This document shows, piece by piece, positions 51,301 to 60,022 of a stretch of 64,000 nucleotides of DNA. Numbering within the stretch: the first letter of the stretch is position 1; each line of letters opens with the position of its first letter. The notes beneath the pieces are model-generated. The model made no database searches. It saw only the letters and a program-made list of their open reading frames with translations, and was not told the origin of the DNA. The translations under genes and the position numbers were made by a program. Source of the stretch: JADJYF01 sp965278995 (GTDB lineage Bacteria > Pseudomonadota > Gammaproteobacteria > Ga0077536). The stretch lies in the NCBI GenBank assembly GCA_965278995.1, contig OZ257136.1, forward strand, positions 1,550,001-1,614,000, read 5' to 3'.

Positions 51301-51332
51301 GCGCCCGGCATGACCGCAGTCAGGCCGGGCGC
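51301..51332. terminator. Hairpin between prc and the convergent methyltransferase
   Basis: GCGCCCGGC (51301-51309) and GCCGGGCGC (51324-51332) form a perfect nine-base stem with a 14-base loop, 20 bp after the prc stop. It overlaps the last codons of the minus-strand methyltransferase. No T-run follows. Confidence 0.4.
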
Positions 51333-52072
51333 CTGGCTTTGAATCGCAACCGCATATAGTCGAGCGTCCAGTGTCCGTCGGCGTCACATAGCTGTGGCGC
51401 CAGCATTGCGGCGACTGCGGCGTACCAGGCATCGCGTTCGTCCGCCGGTATCGCGGCGGCAAACGATTGCGCGAACAGCCTCAACCAGTGGCCAACATCG
51501 CCTGCCAGCGGTGTCGGGCGCGAGAACAGCATGATGAAATCAAGCGCGAAGCCCTGTTCTTCGAGCATCGACTGATACGTATCAGCGGACGGGAAAAACC
51601 ACGGATTGTGCGCTGCCGGCTCGATGCCACGCACGCGCAGAGCGGCTTCGGCCGCTGCGACCACCCGTTTGATATTGCCCGCACCGCCCATTTCACCGAC
51701 AAACGTGCCACCAGGGCGCAGACTGCGCCAGACCCCTTCGAGCACCGCTCGCGGCTGTTTCATCCAATGCAGCGCGGCGTTGCTCACCACGCCATCGAAT
51801 TCGCCTGAATACGGGAGCGTGTGGCCATCGACGACCTCGGCGGCCAATCCGCGCGCGCGCGCTGCCGCGACCTGCTCTGCGCTGCTATCGACACCGAGCA
51901 CGTCGAAACCGCGTTCGCGCAACTTAAGCGTCAGCGTGCCGTCGCCGCAACCCAGATCGAGCACGCGCGACCCTGCCGGCAAATCAATCAGACCGAGCAG
52001 TTCACCACCAAATGCGGCCACAAAGCCGGCATGGCGGACGTAATCTTCAGCATTCCAGTGGGTTTCAGTCAT
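51320..52072 (-). CDS. Class I SAM-dependent methyltransferase, trans-aconitate-type
   Basis: 250 aa methyltransferase. Motif I is VLDLGCGDGTLT, then VLGVDSSAEQVAAARARGL, FDGVVSNAALHWMKQPRAVL and LRPGGTFVGEMGG. The SNAALHW segment is typical of the Tam-like group acting on small carboxylates. The ATG at 52072 has a strong GGGAGGAG site; the longer in-frame start at 52099 does not. Convergent with prc; the substrate is unproven. Confidence 0.9.
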   Translation of the reverse strand: MTETHWNAEDYVRHAGFVAAFGGELLGLIDLPAGSRVLDLGCGDGTLTLKLRERGFDVLGVDSSAEQVAAARARGLAAEVVDGHTLPYSGEFDGVVSNAALHWMKQPRAVLEGVWRSLRPGGTFVGEMGGAGNIKRVVAAAEAALRVRGIEPAAHNPWFFPSADTYQSMLEEQGFALDFIMLFSRPTPLAGDVGHWLRLFAQSFAAAIPADERDAWYAAVAAMLAPQLCDADGHWTLDYMRLRFKARRPA

Positions 52073-52217
52073 GGTCGTCTCCTCCCGCAATGGCGGCATC
52101 TTTACCGAGCCTGCGCCGACTGTCTATTCTTGGCACGGTGTACCGGTGACTGGCAGCACTGGACAAGGCTAATCCGGATGGCTAGCGTGCAGCGATGAAT
52201 CGTACTGCCGGGATCTC

Positions 52218-54461
52218 ATGAAACATTCATCGTCGCGCCGACGCTTCCTGCTGGCAGGTGCGCTCGCGGGCGGTGGCCTGCTGGTCGGCTACGGCCTGTT
52301 CAAACCGCGTGACCTGCTGGGGTCGGCCAGTGTGCTGCCGGTTGCGAACGGCGAAGTAGCTTTGAATGCCTGGCTCAAGCTCGCCCCTGACGGACGTGTC
52401 ACGGTCGCGGTGCCACGAGCCGAAATGGGCCAAGGCGTGTACACCGCGCTGGCCATGCTGGTCGCCGAAGAACTCGATGTGCCGTGGGCCAGCGTCACCG
52501 CCGAACAAGCGCCGATAGCTGCGGTGTATGGCAACGTGACTGCACTGCTTGATACCGCGCCATTCGATGAACTGGACGACAGCTGGTTGCCACAGACCGT
52601 CCGCTGGTCATTTGCGCGCGTCGGTCGCGCGCTCGCCGTGCAGGTGACGGGCGGCAGTTCGAGCGTCCGTGACGCCTGGTTGCCGATGCGCAGTGCCGGC
52701 GCAGCGGCGCGTGCCATGCTGATCCAGGCGGCCGCCGCACGACTCGAAGTCGCGCCGGACGACCTGCATACCGACAACGGCCGCGTCATTCACGCCGCCA
52801 GCGGACGGTCGGTCGCTTTCGGCGAACTGGCCGCCGAAGCCGCGCACTGCACGCCACCGGCCCATTTGCCGCTGAAAGATCTGTCCAACAGCCGACATCT
52901 CGGTCAGGCACGTCCGCGCCTCGATCTCGCCGCCAAATGCGATGGCAGCGCACGATTCGGTATCGATACACGCCAGCCGGGAATGCTGTATGCCGCCGTC
53001 AAAGCCAGCCCGGTATTCGGTGGCCATCCCGTGGGAGTCGATACCGCAGCGTTTGCCCGCCAACCTGGCGTCGTCGACTGTGTCGTGACTGGCGATGCTG
53101 TCATTGTGATTGCCGATAGCTGGTGGCGAGCGCAGCGCGCGCTCGATCAGACGCCGCTCACGTTCGAGGGGGGCGACACGGCGGCGTCCGATGCAACGCT
53201 GATGAGCGACTACGCCGCCGCGCTCGACGCCGGCGACGGCTACACGTTCGAGGACCACGGCGATGCGCAAAAGGCGCTGACGACTGCCGGCGCGACGATC
53301 TCGGCTGAATACCAGGTCCCACTGCTCGCGCATGCGTGCCTGGAACCGATGAACTGTACGGCCAGACTCGATCCGGGCGGCGCCGAGATCTGGTGCGGCA
53401 ATCAGGCGCCTGATCTGTTCCGCATGATCGCGGCTCGCTTCCTTGACCTGGAAACGTCTACGGTCGTCCTGCATACACCGTATCTCGGCGGCGGCTTCGG
53501 ACGCCGCCTCGAAGTCGATGCGCTGTTACATACGCTGGCCGCGGCACGTGCGCTGCCCGGCCGCTGCGTACAGTTGATTTACTCGCGGGCGGAAGATTTG
53601 CAGCACGATATGTATCGCCCGAGCGCGCTGTCGCGTTTCCGTGCCCGCTTGGCTGCCGACGGACACATCGCAGCCTGGGCCAACGATATCGCGTCGCCAT
53701 CCGTCTCGAAATCAGCCATGGGTCGCCTGTTTCCAGGACTGCCGCTGGCTGGCCCGGATCGGAGCAATATCGATGGGGCAGCTTTTCTTCCTTATGCGAC
53801 CGCAAACCGGCGCGTGCGCCACGCCAGTGTGCCGGTCACCGTTCCGGTCGGCTATTGGCGCAGCGTCGGGCATTCGTTCAACGCGTTTTTTACTGAATGT
53901 TTCATGGATGAACTGGCACTCGCGGCTGACCAGGACCCGCTCGCTTTCCGCCTTGCCTTGCTCGATGCGAAACCGCGTCATCGCGAAGTACTCGAGGTGC
54001 TGGCGCGAACCGGAGCGTGGTCCACTCCGCCTGCGCCTGGTCGTGCACTAGGCCTGGCTATGCACGAATCGTTTCACAGCATCGTCGGGCAGCTCGCCGA
54101 CTTGTCGGTGGTCGACGGCGCTGTGCGCGTCCATCGGGTCGTCTGCGTGATTGATTGCGGTCAGGTCGTCAATCCCGACACTGTCGTGGCACAGATGGAG
54201 AGCGGAATCGTATTCGGCCTGACCGCAGCGCTCGACGGCGCGGCGCCGCTGATCGAGGGCCGCATCGCTCTCGATGGAATGGCAAAATATCCGTTAATGA
54301 CCATCGAGCGGATGCCGACAATTACAACCGTGATCATTGACAGTCTCGCGCCGCCGGGCGGCGTCGGCGAACCGGGTACACCACCGATAGCACCGGCTGT
54401 CGCAAACGCGGTATCGCGCCTGACCGGCAAGCGGATCCGCCGCCTGCCGATACGGATCTGA
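52218..54461 (+). CDS. Molybdopterin aldehyde oxidase-family large subunit (IorB-like), orphan
   Basis: 747 aa xanthine dehydrogenase-family molybdenum hydroxylase subunit. The N-terminus carries a twin-arginine signal (SSSRRRFLLAG plus hydrophobic run), so it is exported folded. RAEMGQGVYTALAMLVAEEL, GGGFGRRLEVD and GVGEPGTPPIAPA, with the catalytic Glu of the GEPG loop, are the isoquinoline 1-oxidoreductase beta-type marks. The usual small [2Fe-2S] subunit gene is absent on both sides, as is a cytochrome partner. It probably hydroxylates an aldehyde or N-heterocycle in the periplasm. Confidence 0.9.
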   Translation: MKHSSSRRRFLLAGALAGGGLLVGYGLFKPRDLLGSASVLPVANGEVALNAWLKLAPDGRVTVAVPRAEMGQGVYTALAMLVAEELDVPWASVTAEQAPIAAVYGNVTALLDTAPFDELDDSWLPQTVRWSFARVGRALAVQVTGGSSSVRDAWLPMRSAGAAARAMLIQAAAARLEVAPDDLHTDNGRVIHAASGRSVAFGELAAEAAHCTPPAHLPLKDLSNSRHLGQARPRLDLAAKCDGSARFGIDTRQPGMLYAAVKASPVFGGHPVGVDTAAFARQPGVVDCVVTGDAVIVIADSWWRAQRALDQTPLTFEGGDTAASDATLMSDYAAALDAGDGYTFEDHGDAQKALTTAGATISAEYQVPLLAHACLEPMNCTARLDPGGAEIWCGNQAPDLFRMIAARFLDLETSTVVLHTPYLGGGFGRRLEVDALLHTLAAARALPGRCVQLIYSRAEDLQHDMYRPSALSRFRARLAADGHIAAWANDIASPSVSKSAMGRLFPGLPLAGPDRSNIDGAAFLPYATANRRVRHASVPVTVPVGYWRSVGHSFNAFFTECFMDELALAADQDPLAFRLALLDAKPRHREVLEVLARTGAWSTPPAPGRALGLAMHESFHSIVGQLADLSVVDGAVRVHRVVCVIDCGQVVNPDTVVAQMESGIVFGLTAALDGAAPLIEGRIALDGMAKYPLMTIERMPTITTVIIDSLAPPGGVGEPGTPPIAPAVANAVSRLTGKRIRRLPIRI

Positions 54462-54470
54462 GTGCCGTTG

Positions 54471-55106
54471 TCAGGCCGCGCAGGAGACGCCGGTACCACC
54501 CAGTCCGCAGTAGCCCTGCGGATTCTTGGCCAGGTATTGCTGGTGATAATCCTCGGCATAGTAGAACGTCGGCGCGGTCAGAATTTCGGTCGACACAGCG
54601 CCGAATCCGGCTGTCGCCAGCGCCCGCTGATAGACTTCCTGCGACGCGCGCGCTGCGGCCTCCTGTGCCGCACTCGTGACATAGATGCCGCTACGGTATT
54701 GCGTGCCAACATCGTTGCCCTGGCGCATGCCCTGCGTCGGATTATGTGACTCCCAGAATGTCTTCAGCAGCGAGGCATAGCTGAGCTTGGCCGGAAAAAA
54801 CACGACCTGCACGACTTCGTTGTGACCGGTCATGCCGGTGCAGACCTCCTGATACGACGGATTCGGGGTCAGTCCACCCTGATAGCCGACAGCAGTCGAA
54901 TAGACGCCTGGCACACGCCAAAAGCATTTTTCGGCGCCCCAGAAACAACCCAGGCCGAAATAGGCCAGCTCGGTTGCAGCCGGGAACGGCGGCTTCAAAG
55001 TGGCATCCAGGACGAAATGTCTGGCTGGCACAGCGACGGCGACGGGGCGACCAGGCAGTGCCTCGGCTGCCGACGGCAGCGCCAGTGATTTGCGCGATCC
55101 CAACAT
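54471..55106 (-). CDS. msrA: Peptide-methionine (S)-S-oxide reductase
   Basis: 211 aa, the same size as E. coli MsrA. The catalytic Cys54 is in FGLGCFWGAEK, YQGGLTPNPSYQEVCTGMTGH follows in pieces, and the recycling cysteines Cys200 (GYCGLGG) and Cys209 (VSCAA) close the protein. It repairs oxidised methionine using thioredoxin. The ATG at 55106 with GGGAGC upstream is chosen over a longer in-frame start at 55136. Convergent with the molybdenum enzyme gene, 9 bp apart. Confidence 0.95.
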   Translation of the reverse strand: MLGSRKSLALPSAAEALPGRPVAVAVPARHFVLDATLKPPFPAATELAYFGLGCFWGAEKCFWRVPGVYSTAVGYQGGLTPNPSYQEVCTGMTGHNEVVQVVFFPAKLSYASLLKTFWESHNPTQGMRQGNDVGTQYRSGIYVTSAAQEAAARASQEVYQRALATAGFGAVSTEILTAPTFYYAEDYHQQYLAKNPQGYCGLGGTGVSCAA

Positions 55107-55225
55107 GATTGCTTGCTCCCATTGTGACGCCCACATTGCCGGGCGCAGGTTGCGCTGCAGGCGGCGCTTTGCGCCTGCTCTGCGATGAGTCTACCATTGC
55201 CTCATGACGCGAGGCTGCACAAGCC

Positions 55226-55462
55226 ATGATTGACCGTATCGAAGTCTATTGTGATTCCTACGGCGTATGGTATTGCGGGACGCGCGATCGTCTGATCAAT
55301 GCAGGCATTGCGACCCGCGATATGTTCCCGTCCAGCGCCGAGTCGTGGCGCGGCAACGGACTCAGTCGCGAAGCACACGAACCGCTGTGGTCGGTTCAGC
55401 GCAGCTCGGCCAACCGCTACAAGGTCATGTGGGGTCTGTGCGTCGAGCATGAGGCAGACTGA
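55226..55462 (+). CDS. Small protein of unknown function, 78 aa
   Basis: 78 aa, ATG start, followed directly by a strong hairpin. It is rich in aromatic residues and Cys (YCDSYGVWYCG), with no signal peptide. I do not recognise it. The frame is supported by normal codon use and by the stem-loop at its end. It could be read as a small cytoplasmic domain protein; no function can be given. Confidence 0.55.
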   Translation: MIDRIEVYCDSYGVWYCGTRDRLINAGIATRDMFPSSAESWRGNGLSREAHEPLWSVQRSSANRYKVMWGLCVEHEAD

Positions 55463-55488
55463 GCGCGGCGAATAATTTGTCGCCGCGC
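55463..55488. terminator. Hairpin after the 78-aa gene
   Basis: GCGCGGCGA (55463-55471) and TCGCCGCGC (55480-55488) form a perfect nine-base stem directly after the stop codon, with an AT-rich eight-base loop. There is no clean T-run on the 3' side. Confidence 0.5.
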
Positions 55489-55568
55489 ACGGACTGTCAT
55501 ACGCATGGGCCCAGTGGCACGGACAGTCGCAGCGAAGCGAGCCGGAGATATCTACCAGGAGTGTCAAA

Positions 55569-55934
55569 TTGAGCGTAAACGTGCTCGGAACCGCGCTTGA
55601 ATCGTGTTCCATGGATCCGTTGACCGGGTTCTTTCGTGACGGCTGCTGCAATACCTGCGCGGATGACGTCGGCCAACACACCATCTGCGTGGAAATGACC
55701 GAGGAATTTCTGCTGTTTTCTCGCGAACAGGGCAACGATCTCCTCACTCCGCAACTGGCCATCGGCTTTACCGGTCTGCTGCCGGGCGATCGCTGGTGCG
55801 TCTGCCTGCCGCGATGGGTCCAGGCCTATCAGCAGGGCGTGATTGCTCCGGTACATCTGCGCGCCACGCACGCCGAGGTCGCCGCCACCGTACCGCTCCG
55901 CGTTCTCGAACAGTATGCGTTGCGCGATAGCTGA
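55569..55934 (+). CDS. DUF2237 family protein
   Basis: 121 aa, the standard DUF2237 length. The cysteine-rich opening NVLGTALESCSMDP and GFFRDGCCNTCADDVGQH, then VEMTEEFLLFSREQGNDL and LPGDRWCVCLPRW, are diagnostic. Function is unknown; the Cys cluster suggests metal or redox binding. It starts with TTG at 55569, decided by AGGAG at 55557-55561 at normal spacing; the first ATG lies after the conserved N-terminus. Confidence 0.9.
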   Translation: MSVNVLGTALESCSMDPLTGFFRDGCCNTCADDVGQHTICVEMTEEFLLFSREQGNDLLTPQLAIGFTGLLPGDRWCVCLPRWVQAYQQGVIAPVHLRATHAEVAATVPLRVLEQYALRDS

Positions 55935-56145
55935 GCCAAGCCAGCACGCACGATTTGCACTGATCCGGCACGACGGCTGGCCGGGCGTGCGCTGTCACAG
56001 TGCAAATGTTTCTGCGCGATGTTTGCCAGCCATTACAATTGCCTGAAAAATCGATGATCTCGATTGGCATACTACCTGCAGCGCTGAAAACGTGGTCAGG
56101 TCTCCCCGAAAGCCCTGGTCATCACTCCTCTCCAAGTGCGACCCC

Positions 56146-56166
56146 GGGGGGCGTTATTCGCCCCCC
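56146..56166. terminator. GC-rich hairpin upstream of the LolC/E gene
   Basis: GGGGGGCG (56146-56153) and CGCCCCCC (56159-56166) form a perfect eight-base stem with loop TTATT. It lies in the 275-bp gap after the DUF2237 gene, 44 bp before the next ATG, followed by TCTTG. It may terminate upstream transcription or shape the leader of the permease mRNA. I see nothing else in this gap. Confidence 0.5.
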
Positions 56167-56209
56167 TCTTGCACCGACCCCGGCATAAACAGCCGAAGCC
56201 GGCGCAGAC

Positions 56210-57457
56210 ATGTTTCAACCCTACACGCTGTTCATTGCCTGGCGCTATCTGCGCACGCGGCGGCGCAACCGCTATGCGTCGTTCGTTTCGCTCGTCTCGG
56301 TTGCCGGCATCGGTCTCGGTGTCGCCGCGCTGATCATCGTGCTCTCGGTGATGAACGGTTTTGAACGCGAAGTCGTGCGACATGTGCTCGGTATGTCATC
56401 GCATGCCCTGATCGCCGCACCCGGCGCTGGCCTGCCAGACTGGCAGGCCACTGCGGCTGTTCTCGCCGCCGACCCTCGTGTCGTCGGCGTCGCGCCTTAT
56501 GCCCGCGGCAGCGGCATGTTGAGCCATCGTTCGAAGGTCACCGGCGTCATCGTCGAAGGTATCGTGCCATCGAGCGAAACAAAGGTGACGGCGATTGCCG
56601 ACTATCTGCAGGATGGTCACCTCGATGCGCTCGTTCCGGGCGATAACCGTGTGCTCCTCGGCGACGCGCTAGCCCACACGCTGGACGTCGCTCCGGGTGC
56701 ACTGATTACGCTGCTGGTGCCGGACTGGGACGCACGCGGCACGGCGCTGGCGCCGCGCTATGTCCGCTTGCGCGTTGCCGGCATCTTTCACGTCGGCATG
56801 CATGAGTATGATGCGCGACTCGCATTGATGCATCTCGACGACGCACGCGCCATCTTCCGGCTGCACGACGCCGTCTCGGGATTGCGTCTGCGTTTCACCA
56901 GCCCGGATCTGGCACCGCGCGTCGCCAGAGAACTGGCGCAGTCTATTTCGACTGCCCTGCAGGTTGTCGACTGGACGCAGTATCACCGCAATTTTTTTCT
57001 CGCACTGGCCTCGCAGAAGCGGATCATGTTTGTCATCCTGGTGCTGATCATTGCGGTGGCCGCATTCAACATCGCAGCCAACATGATCATGGTCGTGACG
57101 GAAAAAGTGCGCGACATCGCCATTCTTCGCACCATCGGCGCAACACGCGGGCACATCGTCGGCATATTTCTCGGCCATGGCCTGCTGCTTGGCATACTCG
57201 GTGCCGCGCTCGGGGCGCTGCTCGGCGCCTGGGGCGCACACGAGAGCGTTGCTGTCGCGAGCCTGCTTGAGCGCGTGCTCGGCGTCGATCTGATCAATTC
57301 GGAAGTTTATTTCATCGACTATCTACCGGCCGATCTCGAGTTGGCCGATTTGCTCAGCGTGACGGCGGCAAGCCTGTTGCTGTCTTTACTGGCGACTGTC
57401 TACCCGGCGCTACGCGCTGCCACTATCGAGCCCGCACAGGCAGTCCACCACGACTGA
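56210..57457 (+). CDS. Lipoprotein-releasing ABC transporter permease, LolC/LolE type
   Basis: 415 aa inner-membrane permease that extracts lipoproteins for transfer to LolA. A first membrane helix lies at about 23-48 (VSLVSVAGIGLGVAALIIVL), then a large periplasmic domain (about 50-270), then three helices near 270-295, 315-345 and 375-400. YLRTRRRNRYASFVSLVS and MNGFEREV are family marks. No lolD ATPase or second permease gene follows, unlike the usual lolCDE order, so lolD must lie elsewhere. Confidence 0.92.
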   Translation: MFQPYTLFIAWRYLRTRRRNRYASFVSLVSVAGIGLGVAALIIVLSVMNGFEREVVRHVLGMSSHALIAAPGAGLPDWQATAAVLAADPRVVGVAPYARGSGMLSHRSKVTGVIVEGIVPSSETKVTAIADYLQDGHLDALVPGDNRVLLGDALAHTLDVAPGALITLLVPDWDARGTALAPRYVRLRVAGIFHVGMHEYDARLALMHLDDARAIFRLHDAVSGLRLRFTSPDLAPRVARELAQSISTALQVVDWTQYHRNFFLALASQKRIMFVILVLIIAVAAFNIAANMIMVVTEKVRDIAILRTIGATRGHIVGIFLGHGLLLGILGAALGALLGAWGAHESVAVASLLERVLGVDLINSEVYFIDYLPADLELADLLSVTAASLLLSLLATVYPALRAATIEPAQAVHHD

Positions 57458-57473
57458 CTGTTTTTGCTCGCTT

Positions 57474-58544
57474 TCAGAACATCAGCCGCTCGAAAAAACG
57501 CGGGTCCCAGTCAGCGCTGCGCGCGAGCAGAAAGGCTGTCAAAATACTGCTGACATTCCGCTCTGCTTCGACGACTCGTCGCGAAGCTGCGGAGTTACCA
57601 ACGCTGCCAGGTGCATTGCCATTGCGAACCAGCGCACTGCGTTGCAGGGGGTCAGCCAGGGCTGCCTGGGTACATTCATACGCATCGAGCAGGCGGCGAA
57701 AAGCAGCGGCATCGTAACGACACATGATCGCGGCGAGGCGCTCCATCGGTGTCAGCCGCAGACGTTCCAGCAGCCAATCGCGTTTGTCCGCGCGGGTGTT
57801 GCTGTGGCCGAGCAGAAACATCAACCCGGCAAAAGTGATCAGGCGGCTGCTGCGCAGTTTCGCTTGACGCAGATGCCAGCTGTCTTCGCTATCCGACGTG
57901 AACTTGAACTGCTGCCAGCCGGCGTAGGCATGCAAGTACCGGCAGAGATCGTTGCTGAGGCTGGTCCAGCCACGGCGAGGATCGACGGATTGAAAATACG
58001 CGCCGTACCAATCGAGTACTGCAGCCTGCAGGGCGACGAATGCCGGCGCGTGTAGAACCGGCCGGGCATCGAGGAGCAACTGCATGCGTTTGCCGAAAAC
58101 CTCGGCAGGTTCGGTAAGACTGCCATGCTGATCTGCGGCAGTCAGCGCTGCGGCGGATACCGCTGTTCGATAAATGCCTGACGTTTTCGCCGGTTTCAGC
58201 TTGATAGCATCGAGCAGTTGCAAAGCGCGCTCGAGATCCTGTTCAAGTGCGCGCGGATCTGCCAGAGGTCGCGCGATCAGAATGCAATCGAGGTCCGATT
58301 CCGGATGCGCTTCGAGGCGTCCCAGTGAACCGCCCAGCGCCACCGTCACCAGCTGCTCGAAAGCCGGTGAGGCTTGCGCGAAGCGTTCACGCAACTGCAG
58401 CAACGTAGCCTCGGCATAGCGCCGGCCGACAGCAAGCGTTGGATGCGAATCGAGGAGCAATGGCGGCGGTGCGGCCATCAATGCCGTCGGCGTCGCGCCG
58501 GAATGCGCCGTAGCCGGCCGCGAAGCTGAGCAGCCATCGGCCAT
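57474..58544 (-). CDS. Nucleotidyltransferase-fold protein of unknown role
   Basis: 356 aa. The nucleotidyltransferase motif GGSLGRLEAHPESDLDCILI (about 70-89) has the GS and DxD elements that hold Mg-NTP, as in the DUF294/GlnD-like NTase group. A helical C-terminal half follows. No CBS domain is present. It could nucleotidylate a small molecule or protein. Several in-frame starts are possible; Met23 (MAAPPPLLL) is an alternative. It is convergent with the LolC/E gene. Confidence 0.72.
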   Translation of the reverse strand: MADGCSASRPATAHSGATPTALMAAPPPLLLDSHPTLAVGRRYAEATLLQLRERFAQASPAFEQLVTVALGGSLGRLEAHPESDLDCILIARPLADPRALEQDLERALQLLDAIKLKPAKTSGIYRTAVSAAALTAADQHGSLTEPAEVFGKRMQLLLDARPVLHAPAFVALQAAVLDWYGAYFQSVDPRRGWTSLSNDLCRYLHAYAGWQQFKFTSDSEDSWHLRQAKLRSSRLITFAGLMFLLGHSNTRADKRDWLLERLRLTPMERLAAIMCRYDAAAFRRLLDAYECTQAALADPLQRSALVRNGNAPGSVGNSAASRRVVEAERNVSSILTAFLLARSADWDPRFFERLMF

Positions 58545-58627
58545 GAAGTTTTACCGTAACGCTTATTGCGACGCACAAGGCAGTGCATATAATGGCCCGA
58601 TCACCGCTTCAAGGCTGCTAGTAAGTT

Positions 58628-59446
58628 ATGGAAATCAAAGGTAAAGTTGGAATCATTACCGGCGCTGCCAGCGGTATCGGGCGAGCCGCCGCAGCGGAAC
58701 TCGTCAAACACGAGATTGCGGCGCTGGCGCTGGTCGACATGGCCGACGCCGTTCATGAGGTCGCCCAGCAGCTCGCCAGCAGCGGTGGTGGAACGCCGGT
58801 GCGTGCCTTCCAGGGCAACACCACCGATGCGACATTCCGTCACGAAGTGTTCGAAACCATGCGCCACCAATTCGGCCCGGTCAACATCTGTGTGCCTGCT
58901 GCCGGTATCACTCGCGACGCGCTGGCCGTCAAAGTCAACAAAGACAAGGGCCGGGCACATATTTATCCGGTCGAGAGCTTTCGAGAGGTCGTCGAAGTGA
59001 ACCTGATTGCGCCGGTCTACTGGGCGCTCGAAATGGTGGCCCAACTGGCCGAACATCGCTTTACGCGAGGTCTGAAGCAGTGGTCACCGGAAGAAGGGAC
59101 TCAAGGTGTTATCGTCTTCATCGGCTCCGTTTCCTCCCAGGGCAACAAAGGGCAAATTGCGTATGCCTCGACCAAGGTCGGCCTCGAAGGCGCCGCTTCC
59201 ACCTTGATGAAGGAAGCGATGTACTACGGCGTGCGCTGCGCCGTGTTGCACCCGGGCTTCACGGACACACCGATGGTGCGCGCACTGGGCGACGACTACA
59301 TCGCGACACACATCCTGCCGGCGACACAGATCAAGCGACTGATACGCCCGGAAGAAATCGCCGATGCTATTTCGTTTCTGATCCGCAATTCGGCGATCAG
59401 CGGTCAATTGTGGGCTGATGCAGGCTGGCACCCGATGCCAACTTGA
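58628..59446 (+). CDS. SDR-family oxidoreductase
   Basis: 272 aa classical SDR. TGAASGIGRAAAAEL (11-25), the active-site Ser in FIGSVSSQG and YASTK are present; the central NNAG is replaced by PAAG. The insertion DALAVKVNKDKGRAHIYPVES after the fourth strand is longer than usual. The C-terminal SGQLWADAGWHPMPT lacks the typical DGG. Similar to 3-oxoacyl-ACP or 17-beta-hydroxysteroid reductases; the substrate is open. Convergent with queD. Confidence 0.92.
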   Translation: MEIKGKVGIITGAASGIGRAAAAELVKHEIAALALVDMADAVHEVAQQLASSGGGTPVRAFQGNTTDATFRHEVFETMRHQFGPVNICVPAAGITRDALAVKVNKDKGRAHIYPVESFREVVEVNLIAPVYWALEMVAQLAEHRFTRGLKQWSPEEGTQGVIVFIGSVSSQGNKGQIAYASTKVGLEGAASTLMKEAMYYGVRCAVLHPGFTDTPMVRALGDDYIATHILPATQIKRLIRPEEIADAISFLIRNSAISGQLWADAGWHPMPT

Positions 59447-59453
59447 GAACTGC

Positions 59454-59819
59454 TCAGCGCGCGTCGGGCCCGTAGTAGCGCACGCCACGCGACGGGTGTT
59501 CTTGAACGACGAGGCAATACAGACCGGCCAGTTCGACCTGCAATCGCTGCCACAGCCATTCGGCGATGATCTCCGTGGTCGGCAGCTCAAGGCCGGGAAT
59601 CTCATTCAAACAGCGGTGATCGAGTTCGGCTTTGACGGTCGCAACCTGGCGCTGCAAATCGTCGAAATCGACCAGCCAGCCGGTCTTGCGGTCGAGTTCA
59701 CCGCGCAAATGAACTTCAATATTGAAGGTATGCCCATGCATGCGGCTGCAGGGATGGCTGGCCGGCAGGCCCGGCAGGTAGCGCGCGGCGGCGAAATCAA
59801 AACCATAAAAGAGTTCCAT
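59454..59819 (-). CDS. queD: 6-carboxytetrahydropterin synthase-like protein, altered zinc site
   Basis: 121 aa PTPS/QueD-fold enzyme of queuosine precursor synthesis. The catalytic Cys24 and zinc ligands His28 and His30 lie in CSRMHGH; ELDHRCLNEIPGLELPTTEI and the late Glu in VQEHPSRG are also standard. The first zinc His, normally in FEAAHRL, reads FAAARYL here with Arg13. That may mark a sub-branch with other coordination, or a loss of activity. The gene is single and short, as expected for QueD. Confidence 0.82.
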   Translation of the reverse strand: MELFYGFDFAAARYLPGLPASHPCSRMHGHTFNIEVHLRGELDRKTGWLVDFDDLQRQVATVKAELDHRCLNEIPGLELPTTEIIAEWLWQRLQVELAGLYCLVVQEHPSRGVRYYGPDAR

Positions 59820-60022
59820 GGCCGATCATAGCATCGGCCCACTGACCGGTATCGCTGAATGCGATAGCCCGCTAGGATCCACTGACAGGCCGGCACCGGA
59901 CGGAGTCGGCCAGGGCGAGCATCAGACCTCGGCAGTCTCAAGTTTGATGACGAAACGCACGCTGTAGTGGGTGCGCCGCCGACCAGCCCGCCCCAACGAT
60001 CTCGATTCTGATAGACAGTCGA

